Assembly (NCBI RefSeq): GCF_003050745.1
Contig: NZ_QAOF01000002.1
Span: 310,001-374,000 of the forward strand
Source: Sphingomonas sp. PP-CE-3G-477
GTDB taxonomy: Bacteria; Pseudomonadota; Alphaproteobacteria; Sphingomonadales; Sphingomonadaceae
Length of the DNA stretch: 64,000 bases
Reading direction: 5' to 3'
Positions 29,846-38,362 of this stretch are shown in pieces. Made by a program: the position numbers and the translations under genes. Under the pieces are notes generated by a model, which saw nothing but the letters and a program-made list of their open reading frames with translations, did not search any database and was not told the DNA's origin. Each line of letters begins with the position of its first letter. Positions within the stretch are counted from its first letter, which is position 1.

Positions 29846-31237
29846 TCAGGCAGCGCTGTTGCGGCGGCCGTATGCAAAGTACAACGCCAGCCCGGCGGCA
29901 TTCCAAATCACGAAGCGCGCGAGCGTCGAGACCGGCAGGCTCGCGAGCAGGTACAGGCAACCGAGTACGGTGACGGTACCGACGACGTACGCGGCCGGGC
30001 AACGGAACAGCCGCGGCCGGTCCGGCGCGGTGCGGCGCAGGACCATCAGGCACACGCCGACCGAGATGAATGCGATCAGCGTGCCCGCATTGGCGAGCTC
30101 GGCGATCTCGTCGAGCCGGAAGAACCCCGCGACCGCAGCGATGGACAGGCCGGTCAGCAACGTGATCAGCGTCGGCGAGCCGGTCCGCTTGCTCACCTTG
30201 GCGAGACCGCGCGGCAGCAGGCCGTCGCGCGCCATCACGAAGAAGATCCGGCTCTGGCCGTACATCATCACCAGGATCACCGACGGCAACGCGATCACCG
30301 CCGCCAGCGCGATCAGCTGTGCGGCGAACGGCTGGCTCAGCTGGCGCAGGACCAGCGCCAGCGGCTCGGGCGAATTGGCGAGTTGCGTGAACGGCAGCGC
30401 GCCGATCGCGCTGATCGCCACCGCCATGTAGATCACCGTGCAGACCAGCATCGAGCCGACGATCCCGATCGTCAGGTCGCGCTTCGGGTTCTTGGTTTCC
30501 TCCGCCGAGGTCGCGACCGCATCGAAGCCGTAGAACGCGAAGAATACGATCGCCGCCGCCGCCATCACGCCGCGCTGATGCCCGCCGATATCGGTCGAGA
30601 CGAAGCCATAAGGCATGAACGGATGCAGGTTGTCGGCCTTGAACGCGGGCGCGGCGTAGATGACGAAGATGGTCAACGCGACCAGCTTGATGACGACCAG
30701 CACGATGTTCAGCGTCGCGCTCTGCCGCGTGCCGAGGATCAGCATTCCCATCACCGCGAGCGACACCAGCACCGCCGGCATGTTGACGATACCGCCACCG
30801 TGCGGGCCGACCAGCAACGCGTGCGGTAGATGTATCCCGATCGCCTCGATCCAGCCAACCAGATAGCCCGACCAGCCGACCGCGACCGTCGAACAGGCCA
30901 GTGAATATTCGAGGATCAGGCTCCAGCCGACCACCCAGGCGATGCCCTCGCCTAGCGCCGTGTAGCTGAAGGTGTAGGCACTGCCCGCCGCCGGGATCAG
31001 CGTCGCGAGTTCGGTGTAGGCGAGCGCTGCACACGCGCAGATCACGCCGCAGATCACGAACGCGAGGATGACCCCCGGCCCCGCGCGCTCGGCTCCTACG
31101 CCGACCAGCGTATAGATGCCGGTGCCGACGATGGCGCCGACGCCGAGCGCGATCAGATGCGGCCAACTCAGCGTCTTGGCGAGACTGTGTTCCTGGCTAT
31201 GGGCAGACGATTCGATCGATTTACGCGGTCCAAACAT
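29846..31237 (-). CDS. APC-superfamily amino acid permease (YfnA/CAT-like)
   Basis: 463-aa inner-membrane transporter with about 12 transmembrane helices. The family signature GVGAIVGTGIYTLVG lies in helix 1 (about residues 32-46), and FAFYGFDAVATSAEETKNP in the central region is characteristic of the cationic amino acid transporter/YfnA branch. It is 25 nt downstream of the GntR gene in the hydroxyproline operon. By context it probably imports hydroxyproline, proline or a related amino acid across the inner membrane. The substrate is inferred only from position. Confidence 0.88.
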   Translation of the reverse strand: MFGPRKSIESSAHSQEHSLAKTLSWPHLIALGVGAIVGTGIYTLVGVGAERAGPGVILAFVICGVICACAALAYTELATLIPAAGSAYTFSYTALGEGIAWVVGWSLILEYSLACSTVAVGWSGYLVGWIEAIGIHLPHALLVGPHGGGIVNMPAVLVSLAVMGMLILGTRQSATLNIVLVVIKLVALTIFVIYAAPAFKADNLHPFMPYGFVSTDIGGHQRGVMAAAAIVFFAFYGFDAVATSAEETKNPKRDLTIGIVGSMLVCTVIYMAVAISAIGALPFTQLANSPEPLALVLRQLSQPFAAQLIALAAVIALPSVILVMMYGQSRIFFVMARDGLLPRGLAKVSKRTGSPTLITLLTGLSIAAVAGFFRLDEIAELANAGTLIAFISVGVCLMVLRRTAPDRPRLFRCPAAYVVGTVTVLGCLYLLASLPVSTLARFVIWNAAGLALYFAYGRRNSAA

Positions 31238-31262
31238 TACCCATCCCCGGAAGATATGATCG

Positions 31263-31916
31263 TTATTCGCGCGCTGTGTCGAACTGCATGCGCAGATCGG
31301 TGAGCGTCGATTGAATGTGGCTCGTCAGCAGCGTCAGCATGCGAACGTCGTCGCGTGCCAGCCACGCGTCGAGCAGCTGCCGATGCTCGAGATGCGCGCG
31401 GTCCTCGCGCCCCGCGGGCCGCAGATGCGCGACGACATACCGTTCGGCGAGGATCGCGAGCCGCTCCACCATCTGCGTCGTCAGCAACCGGCGCCCTGGC
31501 CGAACCAGCGCGGTATGGAAAATCCGATTGCGGATCGCGACCTCCGCGAGCCGTTCGCTCGCCGCGCTGTCGAGTTCCTCGAACGCGAGCGTCGCGATCG
31601 CGCGATCCTCGTCGTTTGCGACGGTCGAGGCAAAGGCGGCGGCCTGCGGCTCGATGCTGAGACGAAGGGCGAAGATGTCGTCCGCCTCGTCCGCCGACAT
31701 CGGCTGGACCGCATAGCCACGGTTCGCGTGGCTGGTGAGAAGGCCTTCCTGCTCGAGCCGGGCGAGTGCCTCGCGCAACGGAATCTTGCTGACGCCGAGT
31801 TCGGTCGCGAGCGCGTCCTGACGGATCGCGGTATGGCCTGCGAGCTTGCCGGTGACGATCTGCTCGCGGACGATCTCGAACACCTGTTCGGACAAGGTGC
31901 GGACGACGATACTCAT
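31263..31916 (-). CDS. GntR-family (FadR/FCD subfamily) transcriptional regulator
   Basis: 217 aa. The N-terminal winged helix-turn-helix has the GntR signature (LSEQVFEIVREQIVTGKL, then LGVSKIPLREALARLEQEGLL) at about residues 8-66. The all-helical FCD ligand domain starts near EADDIFALRLSIEP and keeps metal/ligand-type residues (NRIFHTAL, HRQLLDAW). The start at 31916 places the protein in normal family length. It is 49 nt after the epimerase gene. It most likely controls the hydroxyproline genes, and a GTATAC-centred site at 33928-33940 is the best operator candidate. Confidence 0.9.
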   Translation of the reverse strand: MSIVVRTLSEQVFEIVREQIVTGKLAGHTAIRQDALATELGVSKIPLREALARLEQEGLLTSHANRGYAVQPMSADEADDIFALRLSIEPQAAAFASTVANDEDRAIATLAFEELDSAASERLAEVAIRNRIFHTALVRPGRRLLTTQMVERLAILAERYVVAHLRPAGREDRAHLEHRQLLDAWLARDDVRMLTLLTSHIQSTLTDLRMQFDTARE

Positions 31917-31965
31917 GACGGGACGGCTCCGGAAACGGGAATACCGCACCGGCATAGCCGAAGTG

Positions 31966-32964
31966 TCATGAAACTTGGAAACCTTCCCAGAACGGATCCT
32001 CGCGATCGATCCAGATCGTGTTGAATCCGGTCGCGACGGCCGATCCTTCGATCGACGGGATGATCGCCGCGGTATCGCCGAGCGTGGTTTCGGCTTCGAC
32101 GCGCCCGATGAAGCGGCTGCCGATATAGCTTTCGTGGACGAACCGGTCGCCGACGGACAGCCGGCCACCGTCCGCCAGATGTGCTAGCCGTGCCGACGTT
32201 CCGGTACCGCACGGGCTGCGGTCGATCGCCTTGTCGCCGTAGAACACGGCGTTACGGCCATCCGCGCCGTCGCTGCGCGGTACGTCTGCCCACAGGACAT
32301 GGCTGACGCCGCGGATCGTCGGGTCGAGGGGATGGACCGGTTCGAACACCGCCCGGACCGCCTCGCGGACACGACCGCTGAGCGCGACGATCTCGGCCGC
32401 ACCCAGCGCGTCGAGGCCGGTATAGCGCCCCTGCGGCTCGACGATCGCATAATAATTGCCGCCATATGCGACATCGATGCTGAGCGGACCGATGCCCTCG
32501 ACATCGATGCCGATCCCGCGCGCCGCGACGTAGGCGGGGACGTTGGTGATCCGTACCGACGTCACCTTCGCCCCCGACGTCTCATACGCGACGTCGATGA
32601 TGCCGGCGGGGACTTCGATCCGCAGCCGGCCTGGTATCGCCGGCTGGATCAGCCCGTGTTCGAGCCCGAACGTCACCATCCCGATCGTGCCGTGCCCGCA
32701 CATCGGCAGGCACCCACTCGTCTCGATGAACAGGATGCCGATATCGGTATCGTCGCGCGTCGGTGGATACAGGAAGCCGCCCGACATCATGTCGTGGCCG
32801 CGCGGTTCGAAGCAGAGCCCGGTACGGATCCAGTCGAACCGCGCCAGGAAATCCTGCCGCCGCTCCGACATCGACGCCCCCTTGAGCAACGGCGCACCGC
32901 CTGCGACGAGGCGGACCGGATTGCCGGCGGTGTGGCCGTCGATGCAGAAGAAGGTGTGGCGCAT
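31966..32964 (-). CDS. 4-hydroxyproline 2-epimerase (proline racemase family)
   Basis: 332-aa cofactor-independent epimerase that turns trans-4-hydroxy-L-proline into cis-4-hydroxy-D-proline, the first step of bacterial Hyp catabolism. Both catalytic cysteines are present: CLPMCGHGTIG near residue 90, and DRSPCGTGTSARLA near residue 252. Two Cys distinguish it from the Thr-containing 3-hydroxyproline dehydratases of the same family. It lies 5 nt downstream of the DapA-family deaminase gene, which is the Hyp pathway partner, and this supports the substrate. Confidence 0.92.
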   Translation of the reverse strand: MRHTFFCIDGHTAGNPVRLVAGGAPLLKGASMSERRQDFLARFDWIRTGLCFEPRGHDMMSGGFLYPPTRDDTDIGILFIETSGCLPMCGHGTIGMVTFGLEHGLIQPAIPGRLRIEVPAGIIDVAYETSGAKVTSVRITNVPAYVAARGIGIDVEGIGPLSIDVAYGGNYYAIVEPQGRYTGLDALGAAEIVALSGRVREAVRAVFEPVHPLDPTIRGVSHVLWADVPRSDGADGRNAVFYGDKAIDRSPCGTGTSARLAHLADGGRLSVGDRFVHESYIGSRFIGRVEAETTLGDTAAIIPSIEGSAVATGFNTIWIDREDPFWEGFQVS

Positions 32965-32969
32965 GGCTG

Positions 32970-33896
32970 TCAGGCCGAAGCCAGCACGGGCTCGGCGACC
33001 GCAAGCGTCGGCCGCGTCGCCGCTGCCTGCTCGACCATTGCGATCACTTCGGCCCTGCGCGCACCGACCAGCGGATAGCGTGGCGGCAGAACCCGCTCGG
33101 AACCGCGACCCATGACCTGCTCGGCCAGCTTGATCGACTGCACCAGGTCATGCTCGGCATCGAGATGGAGCAGCGGCATGAACCAGCGATAGATCTCCAT
33201 CGCCTTGGCATGATCGCCACGCTGGAATGCGTTGACCAGCTCGACCGACTCCCGCGGGAATGCGTTGGTCAGTCCGGACACCCAGCCCTGTGCGCCGAGG
33301 AACAGCCCTTCGAGCGCGACGTCGTCGAGGCCCGCGAACAGCACGTACCGATCACCGAAGGCGTTCTTCACATCGGAAAAGCGCCGCGTGTCGGGTGCGG
33401 ATTCCTTGACCGCGACGATGTTCGCGACGTCGACCAGCGCGGCCAGCACTTCGTTGTCGATCAGCGTGCGATAAGCGGGCGGGTTATTGTAGAGCATGAT
33501 CGGCAGGCCGACCTGCTGCGCCACGCCCTTGAAATGCTCGACCAGCTCGTGCGGCTTGGGCACATAGACCATCGGCGGCAACAGCATCAGACCGTCCGCA
33601 CCGACCTTCTCCGCGGCCTGCGCATAGCGGACCGCGCGGCGCGTATCATATTCCGAGACGCCGGTGATAACCGGCACGCGACCGGCAACGGCCTCGACGA
33701 TCGCGGTCAGCACTTCGACCTTTTCATCATATTCGAACGAGTTATTCTCGCCCACCGTGCCGAGCGCGATCACCCCGGTCACGCCGTCGCGGATCAAGTC
33801 GTCGACGACGCGTTGGGTATCCGCGAGATCGACAGTCAGGTCCTCGCGGATCTGAGTCGTTACGGCCGGAAATACGCCCTTCCATTCGACAGACAT
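32970..33896 (-). CDS. DapA-family lyase, probable 1-pyrroline-4-hydroxy-2-carboxylate deaminase
   Basis: 308-aa TIM-barrel of the dihydrodipicolinate synthase/NAL family. The Schiff-base lysine is in IVAVKESAPDTRR and the catalytic tyrosine in IMLYNNPPAYRT. The substrate-carboxylate loop GTVGENNSF replaces the DapA GTTGE. In Hyp catabolism this family deaminates 1-pyrroline-4-hydroxy-2-carboxylate to 2-oxoglutarate semialdehyde. Adjacency to the epimerase and a D-amino acid oxidoreductase makes this the most likely role rather than lysine synthesis. GGAAGG precedes the start. First gene of the minus-strand operon. Confidence 0.87.
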   Translation of the reverse strand: MSVEWKGVFPAVTTQIREDLTVDLADTQRVVDDLIRDGVTGVIALGTVGENNSFEYDEKVEVLTAIVEAVAGRVPVITGVSEYDTRRAVRYAQAAEKVGADGLMLLPPMVYVPKPHELVEHFKGVAQQVGLPIMLYNNPPAYRTLIDNEVLAALVDVANIVAVKESAPDTRRFSDVKNAFGDRYVLFAGLDDVALEGLFLGAQGWVSGLTNAFPRESVELVNAFQRGDHAKAMEIYRWFMPLLHLDAEHDLVQSIKLAEQVMGRGSERVLPPRYPLVGARRAEVIAMVEQAAATRPTLAVAEPVLASA

Positions 33897-33927
33897 TCGG
33901 TATCGACCTTCCTGTATTTCAAGATAT

Positions 33928-33940
33928 ATATCGTATACGA
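33928..33940. promoter_or_regulatory. GTATAC-centred operator candidate in the divergent Hyp promoter
   Basis: ATATCGTATACGA contains the 10-nt palindrome TCGTATACGA. This is the style of site bound by many FadR/VanR-type GntR regulators. It lies between the divergent deaminase and D-amino acid oxidoreductase genes, so one dimer could control both. The 11-nt ATATCGTATAC is repeated exactly at 62777-62787 before the GH127 operon. Confidence 0.55.
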
Positions 33941-33972
33941 AAATGATTGATGCGGTGCAACAGGAGAATGAC

Positions 33973-35217
33973 GTGGCGGCAATCGGACCGACGGTTGGAA
34001 TAGTCGGCGGCGGCGTGGTCGGCCTGTGCTGCGCCGTGGCATTGCTCGATCGCGGCCATGCGGTAAGCGTGTTCGAACGCGACGCGGATTACAACGCGGC
34101 ATCCTGGGGCAACGCCGGGCACATCGCGGTGGAACAGGTCGAGCCACTCGCTTCGCCTGCCGCGTTGCGCTCGGTCCGCAAGCGGTTGTTCGGCGTGGGA
34201 GGCGCACTCGCGCTGCCGCCATCGATGGCAGCGCACTGGCTGCCGTTCGCCGCGCGGCTGGTCGCTGCATCGACGCCATCGCGGTTCGCCGCGGGAACGG
34301 CTGCGCTGACGCCGCTACTGGCCGGCGCGATGCCCGCCTGGCGCGCGCTGGTGGAGACGCTGGGCGCGCGAGGCCTGCTGCGTGAGGACGGTCATGTCGT
34401 CGTCTGGGATACGCCGCTACAGGCACAAACGGGTCGCGAACGCTGGTCCCGGACCGCGATCGGTACGGCACGGATCGCGGACGCCGAGCCCGCGTTGCTC
34501 GACCGGCTTGGTTTCCTCGCCGATCCGGTCGGCGGCGCGATCCGGTTCACCGGCAGCGGACAGATCGACGACCTCCGCCGCCTCGCCCTGACGTTGGAGG
34601 CTGCCGTCGAAGCACGCGGCGGCCGGATCGTTCGACAGGACGTGCGGCTAGCCGACGATGACGGGCGGATCGTCATCGCCGGACACAAGGTCGACCGGGT
34701 CCTCGTCACCGCCGGCGTCCGTTCGCGCGCGATGCTCGAACCGCTCGGCTACCGCGTGCCGATGATCGCCGAGCGCGGCTATCATATCCGTGCCCGCGCC
34801 GACGGCTGGCCCGCCGACCTGCCGCCAGTGGTGTTCGAGGATCGATCGATGATCGTCACGCGCTACGCAGACTGCGTGCAGGCTGCCAGTTTCGTCGAGC
34901 TGGGCGATCCCGATGGTCCGCCCGATCCGCGCAAGTGGGCGCGGCTGGAGCATCATGTCCGCGCACTCGGCCTGCCGATCGAGGGGCCGTTTACGCGCTG
35001 GATGGGCGCGCGCCCGACGCTACCCGATTACCTCCCGGCGATCGGCCGCTCGACCAGACGCGCGAACCTGTATTATGCGTTCGGGCATCAGCATCTCGGG
35101 CTGACGCTGGCACCGGTAACCGCGCAACTCGTCGCCGCACTGATGACGGGCGAGCAACAGCCGCTGCTTCGGCCCTTCGATCTCAATCGCTTCGGCAAAA
35201 AAGGACGTCACGTATGA
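33973..35217 (+). CDS. FAD-dependent D-amino acid oxidoreductase, probable D-hydroxyproline dehydrogenase
   Basis: DadA/DAO-family flavoenzyme of about 414 aa. The FAD-binding Rossmann motif is VGIVGGGVVGLCCAVALLDRGH at the N-terminus, followed by FERD, the acidic end of strand 2. Conserved NAGHIAVEQ and the C-terminal FGHQHLGLTLAP also match. In Hyp catabolism this enzyme oxidises cis-4-hydroxy-D-proline to 1-pyrroline-4-hydroxy-2-carboxylate. GTG at 33973 is chosen because AGGAG lies 7 nt upstream. ATG at 33943 would abut the operator and has no good ribosome site. It is coupled to the next gene by ATGA. Confidence 0.87.
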   Translation: MAAIGPTVGIVGGGVVGLCCAVALLDRGHAVSVFERDADYNAASWGNAGHIAVEQVEPLASPAALRSVRKRLFGVGGALALPPSMAAHWLPFAARLVAASTPSRFAAGTAALTPLLAGAMPAWRALVETLGARGLLREDGHVVVWDTPLQAQTGRERWSRTAIGTARIADAEPALLDRLGFLADPVGGAIRFTGSGQIDDLRRLALTLEAAVEARGGRIVRQDVRLADDDGRIVIAGHKVDRVLVTAGVRSRAMLEPLGYRVPMIAERGYHIRARADGWPADLPPVVFEDRSMIVTRYADCVQAASFVELGDPDGPPDPRKWARLEHHVRALGLPIEGPFTRWMGARPTLPDYLPAIGRSTRRANLYYAFGHQHLGLTLAPVTAQLVAALMTGEQQPLLRPFDLNRFGKKGRHV

Positions 35218-36389
35218 CCATCGGCGGATCCACTGCAGCCGACGAACTGGCCACTCTCACGCCTTGGGCCAACCCTGCGCCGCGGATCGCCGGGGCCGAA
35301 CGCACCGCGCGCCTCGACAAGGCGCGCGCGCTTACCGAGGCGGCGGGTGCCGACGCGATCCTGATCGGCGCAGGGGCGAGCCTGCGCTATTTCGCGGGCG
35401 TCCCCTGGGGCGCGACCGAGCGCCTGGTGGCACTGTTGCTGCCCGTCGACGGCACGCCGATCCTGATCTGCCCGCGCTTCGAACAGGGTTCGCTGGAGGC
35501 GGCAGTCGAAATCGGCGCCGATCTGCGCCTCTGGGAAGAAGACGAAAGCCCGTACGCGCTGGTCGCCGACGCGGTCAGCGGTCGGCTGTTGCTCGATCCG
35601 CAACTTCCCTACGGCATGGCGACCGCGCTCGCCGCCACCGGGCTTGATCTCGGCGACGGCGCGTCGGTGATCGACGCGTGCCGGATAATCAAGAGCCTCG
35701 CCGAACTCGCACTGCTATCGCAAGCCAAGGCGATGACCCTCGAGATCCAGCGCCGCGCCGCGCGCATCCTCCACCCCGGCATCGCCGCCAGCGCAGTGAT
35801 CCGCTTCATCGACGAAGCGCACCGCGCGATCGGATCCTCGGGTTCGTATTTCTGCGCGGTGCAGTTCGGGCTTGCGACCGCCTTCCCGCACGGACTCCCT
35901 GGGGACCAATATCTCGAGGAGGACCAGCTCGTGCTGATCGACACCGGCTGCCAGGTCGAGGGGTATCATTCCGACATCACCCGCACCTATGCGTTCGGCC
36001 AGGTCGGCGACGACGCGCGCGCGATCTGGGACATCGAACACGAGGCGCAAGCAGCCGCGTTCGATGCGGTAAGCCCCGGCGTCCCGTGCGAGGCGATCGA
36101 CGCCGCCGCGCGCATAGTGTTGGAGAAAGCCGGGCTCGGTCCGGATTACCGCCTGCCGGGCCTGCCGCACCGTACCGGGCATGGCATCGGCCTGTCGATC
36201 CACGAACCCGCCTATCTGGTCCGCGGCGACCGCACGCCGCTTGCACCCGGCATGTGTTTCTCGAACGAGCCGATGATCGTCATACCGGATCGCTTCGGAA
36301 TCCGGCTGGAGGATCACTTCCACGTCACCGAAGGCGGCGCGGCATGGTTCACCGAACCGCAGCCCTCGATCGACCGCCCGTTCGGTTGA
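35214..36389 (+). CDS. M24-family metallopeptidase (Xaa-Pro dipeptidase-like)
   Basis: 391 aa with the creatinase/prolidase N-terminal domain and a pita-bread C-terminal domain. All five metal ligands are visible: Asp in VLIDTGCQ, Asp in YHSDITRTYAFG, His in HRTGHGIGLSIHEPA, Glu in FSNEPMIV and Glu in IRLEDHFHV. Such enzymes hydrolyse Xaa-Pro or Xaa-Hyp dipeptides. The start at 35214 overlaps the oxidoreductase stop (ATGA). By context it releases hydroxyproline or proline from imported dipeptides for the neighbouring pathway. The substrate is inferred. Confidence 0.9.
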   Translation: MTIGGSTAADELATLTPWANPAPRIAGAERTARLDKARALTEAAGADAILIGAGASLRYFAGVPWGATERLVALLLPVDGTPILICPRFEQGSLEAAVEIGADLRLWEEDESPYALVADAVSGRLLLDPQLPYGMATALAATGLDLGDGASVIDACRIIKSLAELALLSQAKAMTLEIQRRAARILHPGIAASAVIRFIDEAHRAIGSSGSYFCAVQFGLATAFPHGLPGDQYLEEDQLVLIDTGCQVEGYHSDITRTYAFGQVGDDARAIWDIEHEAQAAAFDAVSPGVPCEAIDAAARIVLEKAGLGPDYRLPGLPHRTGHGIGLSIHEPAYLVRGDRTPLAPGMCFSNEPMIVIPDRFGIRLEDHFHVTEGGAAWFTEPQPSIDRPFG

Positions 36390-36420
36390 GAACCGGCAGC
36401 GCCTGATCGCCGTGAGGAGG

Positions 36421-37278
36421 TCAGGCGAGTTCCGGGTCGGGTACGCCCATCCTCCGTACACGCTCGTCGATCAGGTCGTAGAGGTGGAGTACCGCGGGCG
36501 CGAGCCGGTCTCGCCGGCGCAGGACGTAGGAGACCGACGGCAGCGTCGGCAGCACCGCCCCGGTAATCTCGGGTAGCCCCTCGAACAGATCCGTACGGCA
36601 CGTAATGCCGACCCCGCTGCGCACCGCGGCGCGCAGGACCGAAAGGCTCGGCGTCTCGACCACCAGTTGATAGGGTCGGCCCGCTGCATCGAGCGCCGCG
36701 ATCGCCGCATCCCGAAAGCGGCACGGTCGTTCTAGAACAGCAAGCGGGATCGTTTCGCGCGCCGGCAGGCCGGCATTCCCGAACCAGCGCATCGGTTCCT
36801 CGCGGATCGCGGTCGGATCCCCTGCCACGCCCATGCCGAGAATGATGTCGAGCCGGTCGCTGTCGAGCAGGTCGAGCAGCTGCGGCGTACCACCGACCCG
36901 TACTTCGAGCCGCGCGTCGGGATGCAGCGCCACGAGCTGCGCCAGCAGGCCCTGCAACAGCGTTTCGGCGAAATCCTGGACGAATCCGATCCGCACGGGC
37001 CCCGCCAACGCATCGCCGGTGAGCGTGGCGACGATCGAATCGTTGAGCGCCAGCATCTCGCGCGCAAGGACCAGAACGTCGTCGCCCTGCGTCGTCAACA
37101 CGAGCCGCCGTCCCTCTCGCCGGAACAACCGGATCTGCAGCAGCTCCTCCAGGCGCTTGATCTGCAAGCTGATTGCGGGCTGGCTGAGGAACACGCGCTC
37201 CGATGCGCGCAGCATCGACCCGCCATCGACCACCGCCACGAAACTGCGCAACACATCGATAGGGAGATTGAGGGCCAT
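36421..37278 (-). CDS. LysR-family transcriptional regulator
   Basis: 285 aa. The N-terminal winged HTH begins at LPIDVLRSFVAVVDGGSM and contains the typical LSQPAISLQIKRLEELLQIRLF recognition region (about residues 30-51). The C-terminal half is a periplasmic-binding-like effector domain. The start at 37278 (MALNLP) matches normal LysR length. It is divergent from the GST gene across 228 bp, the standard layout for a LysR protein controlling the facing genes (GST, TonB receptor, binding protein, monooxygenase). Effector unknown. Confidence 0.9.
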   Translation of the reverse strand: MALNLPIDVLRSFVAVVDGGSMLRASERVFLSQPAISLQIKRLEELLQIRLFRREGRRLVLTTQGDDVLVLAREMLALNDSIVATLTGDALAGPVRIGFVQDFAETLLQGLLAQLVALHPDARLEVRVGGTPQLLDLLDSDRLDIILGMGVAGDPTAIREEPMRWFGNAGLPARETIPLAVLERPCRFRDAAIAALDAAGRPYQLVVETPSLSVLRAAVRSGVGITCRTDLFEGLPEITGAVLPTLPSVSYVLRRRDRLAPAVLHLYDLIDERVRRMGVPDPELA

Positions 37279-37506
37279 GCCGCACTCATAAGCCCAATCA
37301 ATCAGGACAGTGAGCAAATCTATATTGATCGGATAGGAGTTAAGCTGTTGTTGGCGCCATACGCACTGGCATCCCGCCGGCGTCGGAGGCGACATGACGA
37401 TAGCTGGACCGTCTGACAAACGACCACCGCCGCAACATTCGCGCAGATCGCAGCTCGTATCGGCGACCTACGCGCGATTGGCGGCTTCGAACCCCGGCAC
37501 TCTCCC

Positions 37507-38187
37507 ATGACGGCCCCCATCCCGCTCGCGGGTTCGACCGCCTCGTCGATTTCGCTCTACTTCGCCCCGAACAGTTCGGCATTCGCACCGCTCGTTCTGC
37601 TCGAGGAGGCCGATGCCGAATACCGGGCCGTCGCCATCAGTCTCGCAACCGGCGAGCAGCATGGCCCGGCCTATCGGGCGATCAATCCACAGGGCCGCGT
37701 CCCGACGCTCGTCGTCGACGGTACGCCGATTCCGGAGGTCGTCGGGATCGTGACGTGGATCGCGCATCGCTATCCGGGGGCAGAGATACTCCCCGCCGAT
37801 CCCGTCGACCGCGCGCGGGCCTATGCCTTGATGAGCTGGATCGCGAGCACGGTGCATGTCGCGCTGGCGCAGATACGGCGTCCCGAACGCTACGCCGACG
37901 ATCCGTCGATCCGTGCCGCGCTTGAGGCACCGGGTCGCGCAGCCTTCGCCGCGGCGCTCGCCGATCTGGAAGCCCGATCGAACGCCACGTCGTCGCCCTA
38001 CCTGATCGGCGACCGGTTCGGCGCGGTCGATGCCTATGCGCTGGTCGTTCGTCGCTGGGCGGACGGGCTCGGTCTGGATCGCACCGGTTTCCCGAGTTTC
38101 GCCGATCGCACCGACGCGCTGTTCGAACGCGCATCGGTGCGCAGGGCCCGCAACCGCGAGACGCTCACACTCTCGGCCGCGGCCTGA
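37507..38187 (+). CDS. Glutathione S-transferase family protein
   Basis: 226 aa. The N-terminal thioredoxin-like domain (about 15-92) has an LYFAPNSSAFAPLVLLEE start, INPQGRVPTLVVDG with the cis-Pro, and a glutathione gamma-Glu contact (PEVVGI replaces the usual ESxAI). The all-helical C-terminal domain ends near DAYALVVRRWADGLGLD. The Ser pair at FAPNSSAF suggests a beta/Ser-Cys type active site. It opens the module followed by a TonB receptor, a binding protein and a flavin monooxygenase, so a role in handling a sulfur compound or xenobiotic is possible but not shown. Confidence 0.85.
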   Translation: MTAPIPLAGSTASSISLYFAPNSSAFAPLVLLEEADAEYRAVAISLATGEQHGPAYRAINPQGRVPTLVVDGTPIPEVVGIVTWIAHRYPGAEILPADPVDRARAYALMSWIASTVHVALAQIRRPERYADDPSIRAALEAPGRAAFAAALADLEARSNATSSPYLIGDRFGAVDAYALVVRRWADGLGLDRTGFPSFADRTDALFERASVRRARNRETLTLSAAA

Positions 38188-38232
38188 AAGGATGGTGACG
38201 ACCGGCCTCGGCCGTCCCGAGCAGCGGGCCGA

Positions 38233-38254
38233 CTAGCCGACCTCTAGCCGACCT
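38233..38254. repeat. 11-nt tandem direct repeat
   Basis: CTAGCCGACCT occurs twice head to tail in the leader between the GST and TonB receptor genes. It may be a slippage product or a regulator half-site pair. No known motif. Confidence 0.6.
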
Positions 38255-38362
38255 GCTGCGCCTCGCACCGGCACATACCTCGCCTCGCGGCAGCCGCCGC
38301 AGGGAACGGAGACGCGCGTCCGATCAACGGCGGCGCTCCCACCGCTAAATCAGGGATCATCA

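Noticed and set aside
32970..33896. Annotation as dapA of lysine biosynthesis
   Set aside because: The loop GTVGENNSF and the genetic context (Hyp epimerase, D-amino acid oxidoreductase) fit the pyrroline-hydroxycarboxylate deaminase group better than DapA.
37296..37330. ATCAAT ... ATTGAT dyad with 21-nt spacing in the lysR-GST gap
   Set aside because: Half-sites are only 6 nt, the spacing does not fit a standard T-N11-A LysR box, and AT-rich hexamers recur by chance. Not enough to call an operator.
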